Counted from the first letter of the stretch, positions 1 to 9,088 are shown. The stretch is 64,000 nt of DNA from an uncultured bacterium (GCA_905214875.1 CAJMNR010000002.1:89154-153153); one strand, 5' to 3'. Notes: a model not told the origin generated them from the sequence alone. A program made the numbers and translations.

Positions 1-2190
1 CAGTTAAACAAAGGCGCGACTGTTACAATCATTAGTGAAAAAAGTGGTTGGTACTATGTGAGTTTTAAGTTTAACAAAAAAACGTTGAAAGGTTATGTGT
101 GTAAAGATTATGTAAAAGTCACTACAACCAAGGCAAAAGCTACGGCAACACCAACACCATCAACTTCAAAGGTTACATCAGCGAAAAATGTAGTGTCGAT
201 TCCGGCGAAGGCAAGAGAGGCATTACGTGTAAGAACTAATGCGGGAACGAATGCAAGCCAGTTAAAGGTAAGTGGAAAAGGAGTTACTCTTTCCAAAAAC
301 CAAAAAATTACGATTCGAAATGAAAAGATGATTGGCAGTGTGAAATGGTATTATATATCATTTACGCATTCAAAGAAGAACACATACGGATGGGTTTGTG
401 GAGACTATGTGCAGCTTACATTAAGTAAGAATGTAAATGCCAAAGTAAGAACAAGCACGTACAAGATCCGTAAAGCAGAAGGAAATAGTGCAGCATACTT
501 AAAAGTTGGCAGCAAAGTCGTTTCCTTATCGAAAAATACATCAGTAAAAATTGTTAAAGAAAAGTACAAGAATTCAAAACGCTGGTATCAGGTCAAATTT
601 ACGTACAATAAGAAGACGTATACAGGATATATTAATGCTGCAGATGTTAATTTTAAAGCAGCAACAACAACTACTACGAAGAAGACGGCAACACCAAAAC
701 CGACGGCGAAAGCAACAGTTAAGCCAACGGTTAAACCAACAGTTAAGCCGACAGCGACGGTAAAACCGACAGCGAAACCTTCTTCATCGACAACGAATTA
801 TACATTGACGACAGCTCAGTTTGAGAAGATGTTGAAAGATGAAGGATTCCCAGAAGATTATAAAGTAGAGTTGAGAAAGCTTCATAAACTACATCCAACA
901 TGGAGATTTGAAGCAATGAATACAAACCTTGACTGGAGAACGGTCATTACGAACCAGACTTCTACAAAGGGTAAGAATACAGTGCAAAAGAGCACACCAC
1001 AATGGATCAGTAAAGCAACGGATGCATTTGATTATGTAAAGGACAAGCCGGTTGTTTGTGATTCTCCAAATTGGGTGACAGCATCCAAACAAGCGGTTGA
1101 ATATTATATGGATCCTAGAAATTTCTTAACTGAGACATCGGTATTCCAGTTTGAGTTGTTAAGTTATAATTCAAAGACACAGACAAAAGCAATTTGTCAG
1201 TCAATGGTAAAAGGAACACCATTAGATGCAAGCTTTACGTATAAGACAGATGCGGGAAAGAAAGTTACAATGACTTATGTAGATGCATTTATCGATGCAG
1301 CAGAGTATTCCAAAGTAAGTCCAGTCCATTTGATTGCAAGATGTAAGCAAGAAATTCTAAAAAGTTCAAATGGCAAGTTAGTATTTACGGATTCTGCAAC
1401 AGGTAAAAAGAGCGGATACGAAGGATATTATAATTTCTTTAATATAGGAGCCTCTGATTCAGCTTCTGGTAATGCCATTGCAAATGGATTAAAATATGCA
1501 AAGAATGGTTCAAAAAATGCTGCCAAGAATGAAAGAATGTTTATTCCATGGGATAACCCTTACAAAGCAATTATGGGCGGCGCCAAGTTTATCGGTGAAG
1601 GATATATCGAAGTAGGACAAGATACGCTATATCTTCAAAAGTTTAATGTATCTACTTACAGTACACATTACCATCAGTATATGACCAACGTTCAGGCACC
1701 TGCGAGCGAAGCATATAAAACATATCAAGGATACAGTGAGCTTAACAATCTTAACATTCCAATAGTATTTAAGATTCCGGTATTCCGTTCAGGTACGCTA
1801 CCAACCAAAGTAAGTACCTATCCGGATAATTTAAGTGCTTATTATAAAAAGAGCTTTAACAATTATGTGTCGCAATTCCAGATTATCAATGCTTCCACGA
1901 ATAAGAATATCGTGGCAACGTCGGTGAGTGGAGCGAATAAGTTCTATCCGGACAATACGGCACATTCGTTTACGATCAATAGTGTTCCAAAAATCAAAAT
2001 TGTTCCAACCGCAGCGCATTCTGCTGCGACAGTTACGATAACTGCAAAGCATAATTCGAGTGCGGCCAAGACGATTAAGTCGGGAGCGGAATATAATCTT
2101 GAAATTGGAACTACGGTATTTACAACTACGGTAAAAGCTGTAAATGGTGATACCAGAACGTATAAAACAACAGTAGTTCGTAATAAATAG
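1..2190 (+). CDS. Secreted peptidoglycan hydrolase with SH3b repeats and glucosaminidase domain (5' partial)
   Basis: The frame is already open at base 1, so the start and any signal peptide lie outside the window. The visible 729 residues show one partial and two complete SH3b-like repeats (to about residue 215, each with a WY...F...G core), a Lys-Pro-Thr linker (about 225-265) that could span the cell wall, a glucosaminidase-like domain (about 267-590) and a C-terminal beta domain resembling the cadherin-like family PF12733. Glu451, in CKQEIL, is the best candidate catalytic acid by family analogy. Known members cut the glycan backbone of peptidoglycan during growth or cell separation. The domain order is seen; the exact bond cleaved is inferred. 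A terminator-like inverted repeat follows. Confidence 0.8.
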   Translation, partial: QLNKGATVTIISEKSGWYYVSFKFNKKTLKGYVCKDYVKVTTTKAKATATPTPSTSKVTSAKNVVSIPAKAREALRVRTNAGTNASQLKVSGKGVTLSKNQKITIRNEKMIGSVKWYYISFTHSKKNTYGWVCGDYVQLTLSKNVNAKVRTSTYKIRKAEGNSAAYLKVGSKVVSLSKNTSVKIVKEKYKNSKRWYQVKFTYNKKTYTGYINAADVNFKAATTTTTKKTATPKPTAKATVKPTVKPTVKPTATVKPTAKPSSSTTNYTLTTAQFEKMLKDEGFPEDYKVELRKLHKLHPTWRFEAMNTNLDWRTVITNQTSTKGKNTVQKSTPQWISKATDAFDYVKDKPVVCDSPNWVTASKQAVEYYMDPRNFLTETSVFQFELLSYNSKTQTKAICQSMVKGTPLDASFTYKTDAGKKVTMTYVDAFIDAAEYSKVSPVHLIARCKQEILKSSNGKLVFTDSATGKKSGYEGYYNFFNIGASDSASGNAIANGLKYAKNGSKNAAKNERMFIPWDNPYKAIMGGAKFIGEGYIEVGQDTLYLQKFNVSTYSTHYHQYMTNVQAPASEAYKTYQGYSELNNLNIPIVFKIPVFRSGTLPTKVSTYPDNLSAYYKKSFNNYVSQFQIINASTNKNIVATSVSGANKFYPDNTAHSFTINSVPKIKIVPTAAHSAATVTITAKHNSSAAKTIKSGAEYNLEIGTTVFTTTVKAVNGDTRTYKTTVVRNK

Positions 2191-2207
2191 AATGAAAGAA
2201 TAACAGG

Positions 2208-2260
2208 ATAAGGTCAATTCTTGGCTTCGATAGGCAGGCTGGGAAATTGACCTTATTCTA
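2208..2260 (+). terminator. Inverted repeat after the wall hydrolase
   Basis: A perfect 12-bp inverted repeat (arms 2208-2219 and 2245-2256) encloses a 25-nt loop and is followed by a weak T-rich stretch. It starts 18 bases after the stop codon. It is probably a terminator, but the long loop and short U tract make it a weak one. Confidence 0.5.
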
Positions 2261-2261
2261 A

Positions 2262-2357
2262 TTTACGCGAACAACGAGCCAAAGTGAGGCTTGCATCACC
2301 TTGGCGACTGTCGTATAAACCTAGGAAACCCGCAGAGCGTGTTTCTTCTGGTTTACG
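2262..2357 (+). repeat. Dispersed intergenic repeat, full copy A
   Basis: This copy begins TTTACGCG, passes through an ACAACGAGCCAAAG box, and ends at a GTTTACG. It contains two hairpins. Hairpin 1 pairs 2278-2287 with 2296-2305 (one internal mismatch, 8-nt loop). Hairpin 2 pairs GAAAC (2325-2329) with GTTTC (2341-2345) and has a CGC-AGA-GCG apex. Copy B (10905-11000) has the same two halves; partial copies lie at 19.7, 25.2, 48.7 and 49.6 kb. No coding potential is evident. Confidence 0.8.
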
Positions 2358-2457
2358 TAGGTTTATGCTAGCGACGAAGACACTTTTTACATATTGATTT
2401 ATGTATATAAATTCGGTAAAATCGTTATAGAGCGCAAAAGAAGGAGAGAATTACATA

Positions 2458-3711
2458 GTGAAAAGATATGTAAGGGACTTAAGAGGGATTTTGCTTATGA
2501 TGTGTCTTGTAATAGGCATGGCAGCAGGCGAAAATCAAAAAGTGCAGGCAGCAAGTGCTTCTATCACATTGGCAGCCGTAACAGAACCAATTCAAAAGGG
2601 AGATTTATTTTCCATATCGGTAACATTGAAGAGTTCAAGTCAGATTGGCGAAGTCAATGCAAAGATAAAATACGATACAAATTGTTTGCAGTTTTCTACG
2701 GAGAACAGCATCTATAATGAAAATGATGGAGTAATTACCGTTACAGATACTGTGGCAGAAGCAAGCAAGACGAAGAAATACATTCTTCAGTTTCGTGCCA
2801 ATGAAGCAAAAACAGCAAGAATCTGGGTGGAAGGGACACCTCAGATCTATGATGCAGACGGCAATATATTAAGTGTATCAAAGAATGTGCTTTCATTCAG
2901 TGTTGGAGAAAAGACTGAGAAAAGCAGCAATAAGAATCTTTCCTCCCTTGCAATTAAAGAAGGAAGATTAGATCAGGCGTTTAGTAAATCCAATACTTCA
3001 TATACAATGACAGTACCAAATGAAGTAAAGAATATTACTGTCATTGCAACTCCGGAGGAAGCCAAGTCTCAGGTGAAAATCACTGGTGCAGACAAGCTTT
3101 TAGTTGGAGAAAACAAAGTAGTCATAACTGTAACAAGTGAGACGAAACGAACAAAAGAGTATACGATTGTTGTTACGAGGACAGCAACTTCGTCAAATGG
3201 TGCAGCTGTAACGGCAGGACCGGAAGAAACAAAGAACCCAGAAAAAGACAGTGCAGATGTAGCGGTAACTCAACCGTCCGCATCGCCATCTTCTAAGGAG
3301 GAGAAAAAGAGCGAAGGCCTTGGGCAATACGAGTTCGTATCCCTTGATAATATGCGTTTGCTTCCAAGTGGTTATTTATCTGTTCCGCTAGAAATTGATG
3401 AGAAGCGCGTAGATGCGTATCAATTAGAGAATCAGGCGGACAAAGATTTATTTTTAGTGTATGCAAAGTTTGATGGTGGTTCACCATCCTTCTATCTATA
3501 TGATCAGAAAGAAGGTACCATTCAAAGATATGTAGAAGTACAGGGACAGTCTAAGCAGTTAGAAGAAACTGTTTCAGTTTCTGTTTACAATAGCAAAGTT
3601 GAGATGTTTGGAATCATCGTAGGGGTATGTGTTGGTATCATAGGACTACTTGTGATTCTACTGATTCGACTCTATAGAAAATCAAAGGGTTACCAAAGAG
3701 ATTTTGACTAA
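2458..3711 (+). CDS. Membrane-anchored surface protein with cohesin-like and cadherin-like domains
   Basis: The 417-residue protein starts at GTG 2458 behind AAGGAGAG. It has a signal peptide (residues 1 to about 31, ending near VQA) and a cohesin-like domain (about 33-145, with a KYD...L.F core as in scaffoldin-type cohesins). A cadherin-like beta-sandwich (about 155-243) resembles the C-terminal domain of the preceding wall hydrolase. A Ser/Pro/Glu-rich linker, a second small folded region and a single transmembrane helix near residues 381-403 with a basic tail follow. The arrangement predicts a protein fixed in the membrane and facing outward. No dockerin partner is visible here, so a cellulosome-like role is not supported. 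A strong terminator follows at once. Confidence 0.72.
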   Translation: MKRYVRDLRGILLMMCLVIGMAAGENQKVQAASASITLAAVTEPIQKGDLFSISVTLKSSSQIGEVNAKIKYDTNCLQFSTENSIYNENDGVITVTDTVAEASKTKKYILQFRANEAKTARIWVEGTPQIYDADGNILSVSKNVLSFSVGEKTEKSSNKNLSSLAIKEGRLDQAFSKSNTSYTMTVPNEVKNITVIATPEEAKSQVKITGADKLLVGENKVVITVTSETKRTKEYTIVVTRTATSSNGAAVTAGPEETKNPEKDSADVAVTQPSASPSSKEEKKSEGLGQYEFVSLDNMRLLPSGYLSVPLEIDEKRVDAYQLENQADKDLFLVYAKFDGGSPSFYLYDQKEGTIQRYVEVQGQSKQLEETVSVSVYNSKVEMFGIIVGVCVGIIGLLVILLIRLYRKSKGYQRDFD

Positions 3712-3742
3712 AGGGCCATCGTTGTAGACGATATGGCCCTTT
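3710..3742 (+). terminator. Rho-independent terminator
   Basis: A perfect 10-bp stem (AAAGGGCCAT 3710-3719, ATGGCCCTTT 3733-3742) overlaps the TAA stop codon of the surface protein. The T run is short (three), but the stem is GC-rich. Confidence 0.75.
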
Positions 3743-3923
3743 GGCCATACATAGGAGAAAATCCAACTAAGAAATGAGAAAAATGATGTATAGAATGGTA
3801 ACATTTGTCTCAGAATACATAAGATATAAATGTGAAAGTTTAATAAAATGGATAGATAAGGCTATGAGAAATCTGGTTATACTATTATAATAGTTTATAG
3901 AGAATTACTTGAAGTTGTATGAA

Positions 3924-3954
3924 ATATTTGTTATATTTTATATATAACAAATAT
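3924..3954. promoter_or_regulatory. Dyad upstream of the GntR-mcsA-mcsB-clpC operon (candidate operator)
   Basis: A perfect 12-bp inverted repeat (ATATTTGTTATA 3924-3935, TATAACAAATAT 3943-3954, 7-base spacer) lies 20 bases before the regulator's start codon. A TATAAT-like stretch sits upstream near 3884-3890. No CtsR heptad pair (GGTCAAA type) is visible. An AT-rich dyad fits a GntR-family dimer site, so autoregulation is inferred. Confidence 0.55.
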
Positions 3955-3973
3955 AATAAACGGAGGCGATTTT

Positions 3974-4348
3974 GTGATAGTGCGTATTGATTTTAACAGT
4001 GATGAAGCATTATACATGCAACTATATAACCAGATCATAATCGGTATAGCCAATTCTGAGATTCGACAAGGGGAAAACCTCCCTTCGGTGCGTGACCTCG
4101 CTGATGATATTGGAATTAATATGCATACAGTTAACAAGGCATATAGTATCTTGCGTCAGGAAGGGTATTTAAAGCTTGACCGTAGAAAAGGAGCTGTCAT
4201 TGCCATTGATGCAGATGGTTATAAGGCGAAGATGGAGCTGAATAACGAGCTCAAAGTATTGTTAGCAAAAGCAATTTGCCATGGAATAAAAAGAGAAGAG
4301 GTACATGACCTAATTGACGAAATCTATGAAGAGTATGGATGTGAATAG
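3974..4348 (+). CDS. GntR-family (YtrA-like) transcriptional regulator
   Basis: The 124-residue protein starts at GTG 3974, six bases after GGAGGCGA. Residues about 10-75 form a winged helix-turn-helix of the GntR type (LPSVRDLADDIGINMHTVNK). A short helical tail of about 45 residues follows, with no ligand-binding domain, as in the YtrA subfamily. It is the first gene of an operon with mcsA, mcsB and clpC, occupying the place of ctsR in Bacillus. The natural inference is that it represses this stress operon through the dyad just upstream. YtrA regulators more often sit beside ABC transporters, so the placement is notable. The family call is firm; the regulatory target is inferred. Confidence 0.85.
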   Translation: MIVRIDFNSDEALYMQLYNQIIIGIANSEIRQGENLPSVRDLADDIGINMHTVNKAYSILRQEGYLKLDRRKGAVIAIDADGYKAKMELNNELKVLLAKAICHGIKREEVHDLIDEIYEEYGCE

Positions 4349-4376
4349 TTAGCTAAACATTAGGAGGGGTATTTTA

Positions 4377-4922
4377 ATGCTCTGTGATAAATGCAAGAAG
4401 CGAAAGGCAACAATATATTATACAGAAATTGTGAATGGAGAAAAAAAGGAACAGCATTTGTGCGAGGCATGTGCAGCAGAGTATGGTGAATTCCAATCGT
4501 TTGTAAGTGGAAAGCAACTCTCACTAAGCAATTTATTATCTAATATCTTGAGTAACTATAGTGCAGATGATCCTAAGCCAAAGGAGGATGAGGTGAAAGC
4601 CGTGATTCAATGTGAACGTTGTGGTATGACTTATGATGCTTTTTTACAAGGGGAAAAGTTTGGATGTGCACAGTGCTATACAAGCTTTGGAAAACAATTA
4701 GAAAAGAGCTTCAGACAACTTCACGGTGCAGTCAGCCATGTTGGGAAGAAACCAATTGGCTTTTTGAGTCAGATGGATAAAATCGTGAATGATTTATCTG
4801 AGGTAGACATACTCTCCATACGACTGCAGGATGCGATCGAAAAAGAAGAATTTGAGAGTGCGGCTTTGTTACGTGATCAGATTCGTGCGCTGAAGGCAAA
4901 GGAGGAGTCACACAATGTATAA
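4377..4922 (+). CDS. mcsA: McsA, zinc-finger activator of the McsB arginine kinase
   Basis: The 181-residue protein has an N-terminal CDKC...CEAC zinc-binding pair (residues 3-33), a second CERC...CAQC pair (about 76-102) and a C-terminal UVR-type coiled coil (about 140-175). This is the standard McsA layout. In Bacillus, McsA binds and activates McsB and helps direct arginine-phosphorylated proteins to ClpCP. The start follows TAGGAGGGG. The gene overlaps mcsB by 8 bases, and the mcsB ribosome site AAGGAGGAG lies inside its 3' end, so the two are translationally coupled. Confidence 0.92.
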   Translation: MLCDKCKKRKATIYYTEIVNGEKKEQHLCEACAAEYGEFQSFVSGKQLSLSNLLSNILSNYSADDPKPKEDEVKAVIQCERCGMTYDAFLQGEKFGCAQCYTSFGKQLEKSFRQLHGAVSHVGKKPIGFLSQMDKIVNDLSEVDILSIRLQDAIEKEEFESAALLRDQIRALKAKEESHNV

Positions 4923-5949
4923 ATGGTTTGATGAGCAAGGTGATGATTCAGATGTGGTATTTGCTTCAAAGGTTCGGTTGGCAAGAAACTTAACGAAGTA
5001 TCCATTCGCTAAGAAGATATCAGATAGCGAGTCGATTCAGCTGGTGGAAGAAGTTATCGGGAAGTTTGAACATGAAAGCAAAGAAACAAATCAGTATATG
5101 GGCTGTAACCTAGGAGAGCTAAGCGAAGCAGAGCGTTTGGCAATGGTAGAAAGACATCTGTTAAGCAAAGGAATGGCGGTCAAAAAGCAGTGTTGCGGCC
5201 TTGTCATGGCAGAAGATGAGTCAGTATCTGTCATGGTCAATGAAGAAGACCACCTGATTATCCAGTCTTTAGTTGCGGGAAAGAATATGAAGCAGGTGTT
5301 TGAGAAAGCCAATGCCATGGATGATTATCTTTCAGAAGCATTTGAGATTGCGTTTAGTGAAAAATATGGATATTTAACTTCCTCTCCATCCAATGTGGGA
5401 ACTGGACTAAATGTCTCCTATTATCTTTTCCTTCCTGCATTAGGTGGGGCTGGCAAGATCAAAAGGCTTGCAGAGGAAGTAGGAAAATACCATGTGACCC
5501 TTCAAGGAATATATGCAGAAGGAACGGATGGATTGGGAAGCTTATATGAATTATCAAGTCAAAAGACAATGGGAATTACTGAAGAGGAGATTATCGCCAA
5601 TTTAGAAACAATCGCTCTTCAAATTATCAAACAAGAGCGAAAACGACGCGAATATGTTTTGGTAAATAATTTCGATGAGATTGAAGATCAGGTATATCGC
5701 TCCTATGGAGTGTTAAAATATGCAAAGCAGATGAATTCCAAAGATGCAATGACATTGTTGTCCCAAATTAAGTTTGGAGCCGATACAAATATTATCAAAT
5801 TTACAGTACCGGTGAATATCTACAAGATTATGATGGAGATTCAGCCGTATTCTTTACAGTGTCAAAATGGAAAGAGCGTTGGAAGTAAAGTACGGGATAA
5901 ACTTAGAGCAGGGTATTTAAACGAGATGCTTCCCGAAATCGCAGTGTAA
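4915..5949 (+). CDS. mcsB: McsB, protein-arginine kinase
   Basis: The 344-residue protein belongs to the phosphagen-kinase-like family that phosphorylates arginine side chains, marking proteins for ClpCP degradation. Visible signatures are KVRLARNL near the N-terminus, the NEEDHL loop (about residue 105), the GTGLNVS segment (about 162), and the C-terminal RDKLRA (residues 327-332). The last matches the RDxxRA phosphoarginine-sensing motif described for bacterial McsB. Length and motif order match the family. It overlaps mcsA and precedes clpC by 56 bases. Confidence 0.95.
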   Translation: MYKWFDEQGDDSDVVFASKVRLARNLTKYPFAKKISDSESIQLVEEVIGKFEHESKETNQYMGCNLGELSEAERLAMVERHLLSKGMAVKKQCCGLVMAEDESVSVMVNEEDHLIIQSLVAGKNMKQVFEKANAMDDYLSEAFEIAFSEKYGYLTSSPSNVGTGLNVSYYLFLPALGGAGKIKRLAEEVGKYHVTLQGIYAEGTDGLGSLYELSSQKTMGITEEEIIANLETIALQIIKQERKRREYVLVNNFDEIEDQVYRSYGVLKYAKQMNSKDAMTLLSQIKFGADTNIIKFTVPVNIYKIMMEIQPYSLQCQNGKSVGSKVRDKLRAGYLNEMLPEIAV

Positions 5950-6005
5950 GCAAACATTTAGTTAAGATATATGCGATAGAATGAAAGAAGTAGGAGGAAA
6001 AAACT

Positions 6006-8459
6006 ATGCAAGAGAGATTTACAGAGGATGCCAAAGAGGCAATTGCAATTGCAACAGATGCAGCCTATCGGTTATCACATAATTATATCGGAACAGAACA
6101 TTTACTAATTGGTTTAGTTGGTGCTTCTGGCGTAGCTTCAAGAGTATTAGAAGAGCATGGCGTAGAAGAAGATAAGATCATTGATCTTGTAAATCAGTTA
6201 ATCGCGCCAAATACGAATATTGAAGTATTGGAGACGGACAATTTTACCCCAAGGGCAAAACGAATTCTCTTATTAGGTGAGAAAGAAGCCTCCAGATTAA
6301 AGAGTGCCAAAGTTGGTACAGAACATATCTTATTGGCATTAATTAAGGAAACAGATTGTATTGCAGTTCGTTTGCTAAATACATTAGGTATCAATGTACA
6401 AAAAGTGTACATCGATATTCTTACTGCGATCGGTCATGATCCAAATGTAGCAAAGACAGAATATATGTCCAATAAAAATAAAGCAAAGCAGAAGAGCTCT
6501 ACAGCTACTCTAGACCAGTACTCAAGAGATTTAACACAGTACGCAAGAGAAGGAAAACTAGATCCAGTAATCGGAAGAGAAACTGAGATTGAACGTGTGA
6601 TCCAGATTCTTAGCAGACGTACAAAGAACAATCCTTGCTTGATTGGTGAACCAGGTGTAGGTAAAACAGCGATAGCGGAAGGTCTTGCTAGAAAAATCGT
6701 AGAAGGAGATGTTCCAGATACGATTAAAGACAAACGTCTTGTAACCCTTGATTTATCAGGAATTGTTGCAGGAAGTAAATACCGTGGTGAGTTCGAAGAA
6801 CGTATTAAAAAAGTAATCCAAGAAGTTATGAATGACGGAAATATCTTATTGTTCATTGACGAGATTCATACAATCATTGGAGCCGGTGGTGCAGAAGGTG
6901 CCATTGATGCATCGAATATATTAAAGCCTTCGTTAGCAAGAGGCGAGATTCAATTAATTGGTGCGACGACAAGAGAAGAGTATCGTAAGCATATCGAAAA
7001 AGATTCCGCATTGGAACGTAGATTCCAGCCAGTCGTTGTAGAAGAGCCAAGTGAAGAGGAAACAATTCAAATCTTAAAAGGGCTTCGTGAAGCTTATGAG
7101 ATGCATCATAAAGTTACGATTACAGACGATGCAATCGAAGCAGCTGTAAAACTTTCCATTCGTTATGTAAATGATAGATATCTTCCAGATAAGGCAATCG
7201 ATATTATTGATGAGGCATCAAGCAAGGTGAGATTAAGCACTTATATGACGCATCCAAGAATCAAAGAGATTGAGCTTTTAAATATTAAGTTAGAAGAAGA
7301 GAAGGAATCAGCAATTAAGCGTGAAGCTTATGAGAAAGCTGGAGAAATCAAGAAACAGCAGTTAGCAAATAATGAAGAGTTAGCCAAGTTAAAAGAAGAG
7401 GAAACAATCAAACGCAAAGAGCAAAAGCTTGTTGTAACTGAAAAAGAAGTTGCTGAAATCATATCAAGCTGGACGAAGATTCCTGTTCAGAAATTAGAAG
7501 AGGAAGAAAGCAAGCGATTGATGGAACTTGAAAAGACACTTCATGACCGTGTCATCGGACAGGAAGAAGCAGTGGTGGCTGTAAGTAAAGCTATCAGAAG
7601 AGGAAGGGTTGGATTAAAAGATCCAAAACGTCCAATTGGTTCTTTCTTATTCCTTGGACCAACTGGTGTTGGAAAGACAGAGCTTTGCAAGGCATTAAGT
7701 GAAGCAATGTTTGGTACTGAGAATTCCATGATTCGTGTTGATATGTCAGAATATATGGAGAAGCATAGTGTGTCCAAAATCATTGGATCTCCTCCAGGAT
7801 ATGTTGGCTATGAAGAAGGTGGACAACTTAGTGAGAAAGTTCGACAGAATCCATATAGCGTAATCTTATTTGATGAGATTGAAAAAGCGCATCCAGATGT
7901 ATTTAATATCTTGTTACAAGTGTTAGATGATGGGCATATCACAGATGCACAAGGAAGGAAAGTAAGCTTTAAGAATACGATAATTATTATGACTTCTAAT
8001 GCAGGTGCATCTAGAATCATTGCTCCAAAACTATTAGGATTTAGTTCTAAGACAGATGAGCAGGCTTCTTATCAGCATATGAAAGAGGGCGTTATGGAAG
8101 AAGTAAAACGCTTATTTAAGCCGGAATTCTTAAATCGTATTGATGAAGTAATCGTATTCCATGCTCTTGTGAAGGAAGATCTTAAGAAGATTGTTGACAT
8201 CATGATGAAAGAAATTAATACAAGAATCCGTAATCAGATGGAAATTGAGTTGACGTTCGAAGAGCAAGTAAAAGACTTTATCGTAGAACAGAATAAAGAG
8301 CTTAATTATGGCGCAAGACCATTAAGAAGGGCATTACAGACGCATATTGAAGATCCACTTGCAGAAGAGATTCTTGCAGGAAAGATTTCGTCTGGAGATC
8401 GCGTCTTAGTTGGATTGACAGATAAAAAGATTACGTTTACGTCACAAAAAGAAAGTTAA
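6006..8459 (+). CDS. clpC: ClpC, AAA+ unfoldase of the ClpCP protease
   Basis: The 817-residue protein has two N-terminal Clp repeats (to about 145), the first AAA+ domain with Walker A GEPGVGKT (214-221), a UVR-type middle domain (about 415-455) where adaptors bind, and a second AAA+ domain with Walker A GPTGVGKT (551-558). The C-terminal D2 small domain follows. This is the typical ClpC length and order. It unfolds substrates, including arginine-phosphorylated ones made by McsB, and feeds them to ClpP, which is not in the window. GTAGGAGG sets the start. No clear terminator follows. Confidence 0.96.
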   Translation: MQERFTEDAKEAIAIATDAAYRLSHNYIGTEHLLIGLVGASGVASRVLEEHGVEEDKIIDLVNQLIAPNTNIEVLETDNFTPRAKRILLLGEKEASRLKSAKVGTEHILLALIKETDCIAVRLLNTLGINVQKVYIDILTAIGHDPNVAKTEYMSNKNKAKQKSSTATLDQYSRDLTQYAREGKLDPVIGRETEIERVIQILSRRTKNNPCLIGEPGVGKTAIAEGLARKIVEGDVPDTIKDKRLVTLDLSGIVAGSKYRGEFEERIKKVIQEVMNDGNILLFIDEIHTIIGAGGAEGAIDASNILKPSLARGEIQLIGATTREEYRKHIEKDSALERRFQPVVVEEPSEEETIQILKGLREAYEMHHKVTITDDAIEAAVKLSIRYVNDRYLPDKAIDIIDEASSKVRLSTYMTHPRIKEIELLNIKLEEEKESAIKREAYEKAGEIKKQQLANNEELAKLKEEETIKRKEQKLVVTEKEVAEIISSWTKIPVQKLEEEESKRLMELEKTLHDRVIGQEEAVVAVSKAIRRGRVGLKDPKRPIGSFLFLGPTGVGKTELCKALSEAMFGTENSMIRVDMSEYMEKHSVSKIIGSPPGYVGYEEGGQLSEKVRQNPYSVILFDEIEKAHPDVFNILLQVLDDGHITDAQGRKVSFKNTIIIMTSNAGASRIIAPKLLGFSSKTDEQASYQHMKEGVMEEVKRLFKPEFLNRIDEVIVFHALVKEDLKKIVDIMMKEINTRIRNQMEIELTFEEQVKDFIVEQNKELNYGARPLRRALQTHIEDPLAEEILAGKISSGDRVLVGLTDKKITFTSQKES

Positions 8460-8520
8460 TTATACCGAAACTGACGGTGTATTACACTTTCATATAAATT
8501 TCACATTCAAGCCAATAGAT

Positions 8521-8549
8521 TTTACTAGTAATATAGGTCGATTTATACT
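8521..8549 (+). promoter_or_regulatory. Promoter for the small protein after clpC
   Basis: TTTACT (8521-8526) and TATACT (8544-8549) are 17 bases apart, with an alternative TATAAT at 8549-8554. Transcription would begin near 8556, which coincides with the ATG of a 38-codon open frame that reaches 8672. The call rests on sequence match only. Confidence 0.5.
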
Positions 8550-8674
8550 ATAATAATGGATAAGAGGAATACCTTGGCAGAGAATATGAAAGATGTAATA
8601 TACAACGTTAAGAGTATCAATCTTAGATGGAATAGAACACCTAAATGGAAGGATAAATTAGGAGGATATTAAAA

Positions 8675-9088
8675 ATGGCTGTAATTCAAGAATTAATTCG
8701 TAATGAAGAAAATGGTACTATTAGCTTCGGTAATTATGCACTAGATACAAAAGCGAAAGTGTCTGATTTCGAGCATAATGGGGATTTATATAAAGTAAAG
8801 ACTTTCAAGGAAATTACAAAATTAGAACGTAACGGTATGATTGTTTATGAATCAGTACCAGGAACCTCTGTATTTGATTTAGATTTAGAAGAAAATGATT
8901 TAACATTTAAGGTTGAGGGAACAACATCTACTCAAATCACTTTAGAATTAGAAGCTGAAAGAGAGTATAAAGTATATTTAGACGATACGAACATTGGTAA
9001 GATGAAAACTAATTTAGGCGGAAAGCTTGTAATTAGTGCAGACTTAACAGAAAAAGAACCTACAGGAGTTCGTGTAGTTCGTTTATAG
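8675..9088 (+). CDS. Conserved Lachnospiraceae protein of unknown function
   Basis: The 137-residue soluble protein starts behind TTAGGAGGATATT. It has no signal peptide, membrane segment or known catalytic motif. Predicted strands and an acidic composition suggest a small beta-rich fold. I recognise it as a short protein common in Lachnospiraceae genomes, sometimes labelled 'endosialidase' in databases; nothing in this sequence supports that enzymatic label. It stands alone, between its own promoter and a terminator at 9111-9166. Strong codon bias and an ideal ribosome site suggest good expression. Confidence 0.7.
   Translation: MAVIQELIRNEENGTISFGNYALDTKAKVSDFEHNGDLYKVKTFKEITKLERNGMIVYESVPGTSVFDLDLEENDLTFKVEGTTSTQITLELEAEREYKVYLDDTNIGKMKTNLGGKLVISADLTEKEPTGVRVVRL

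Noticed and set aside
700..790. Tandem repeat resembling a short CRISPR-like array
   Set aside because: It encodes a Lys-Pro-Thr linker in frame with the wall hydrolase and has no spacers.
1831..2217. 128-residue frame on the minus strand
   Set aside because: It is a shadow of the wall hydrolase, with an arginine- and cysteine-rich composition.
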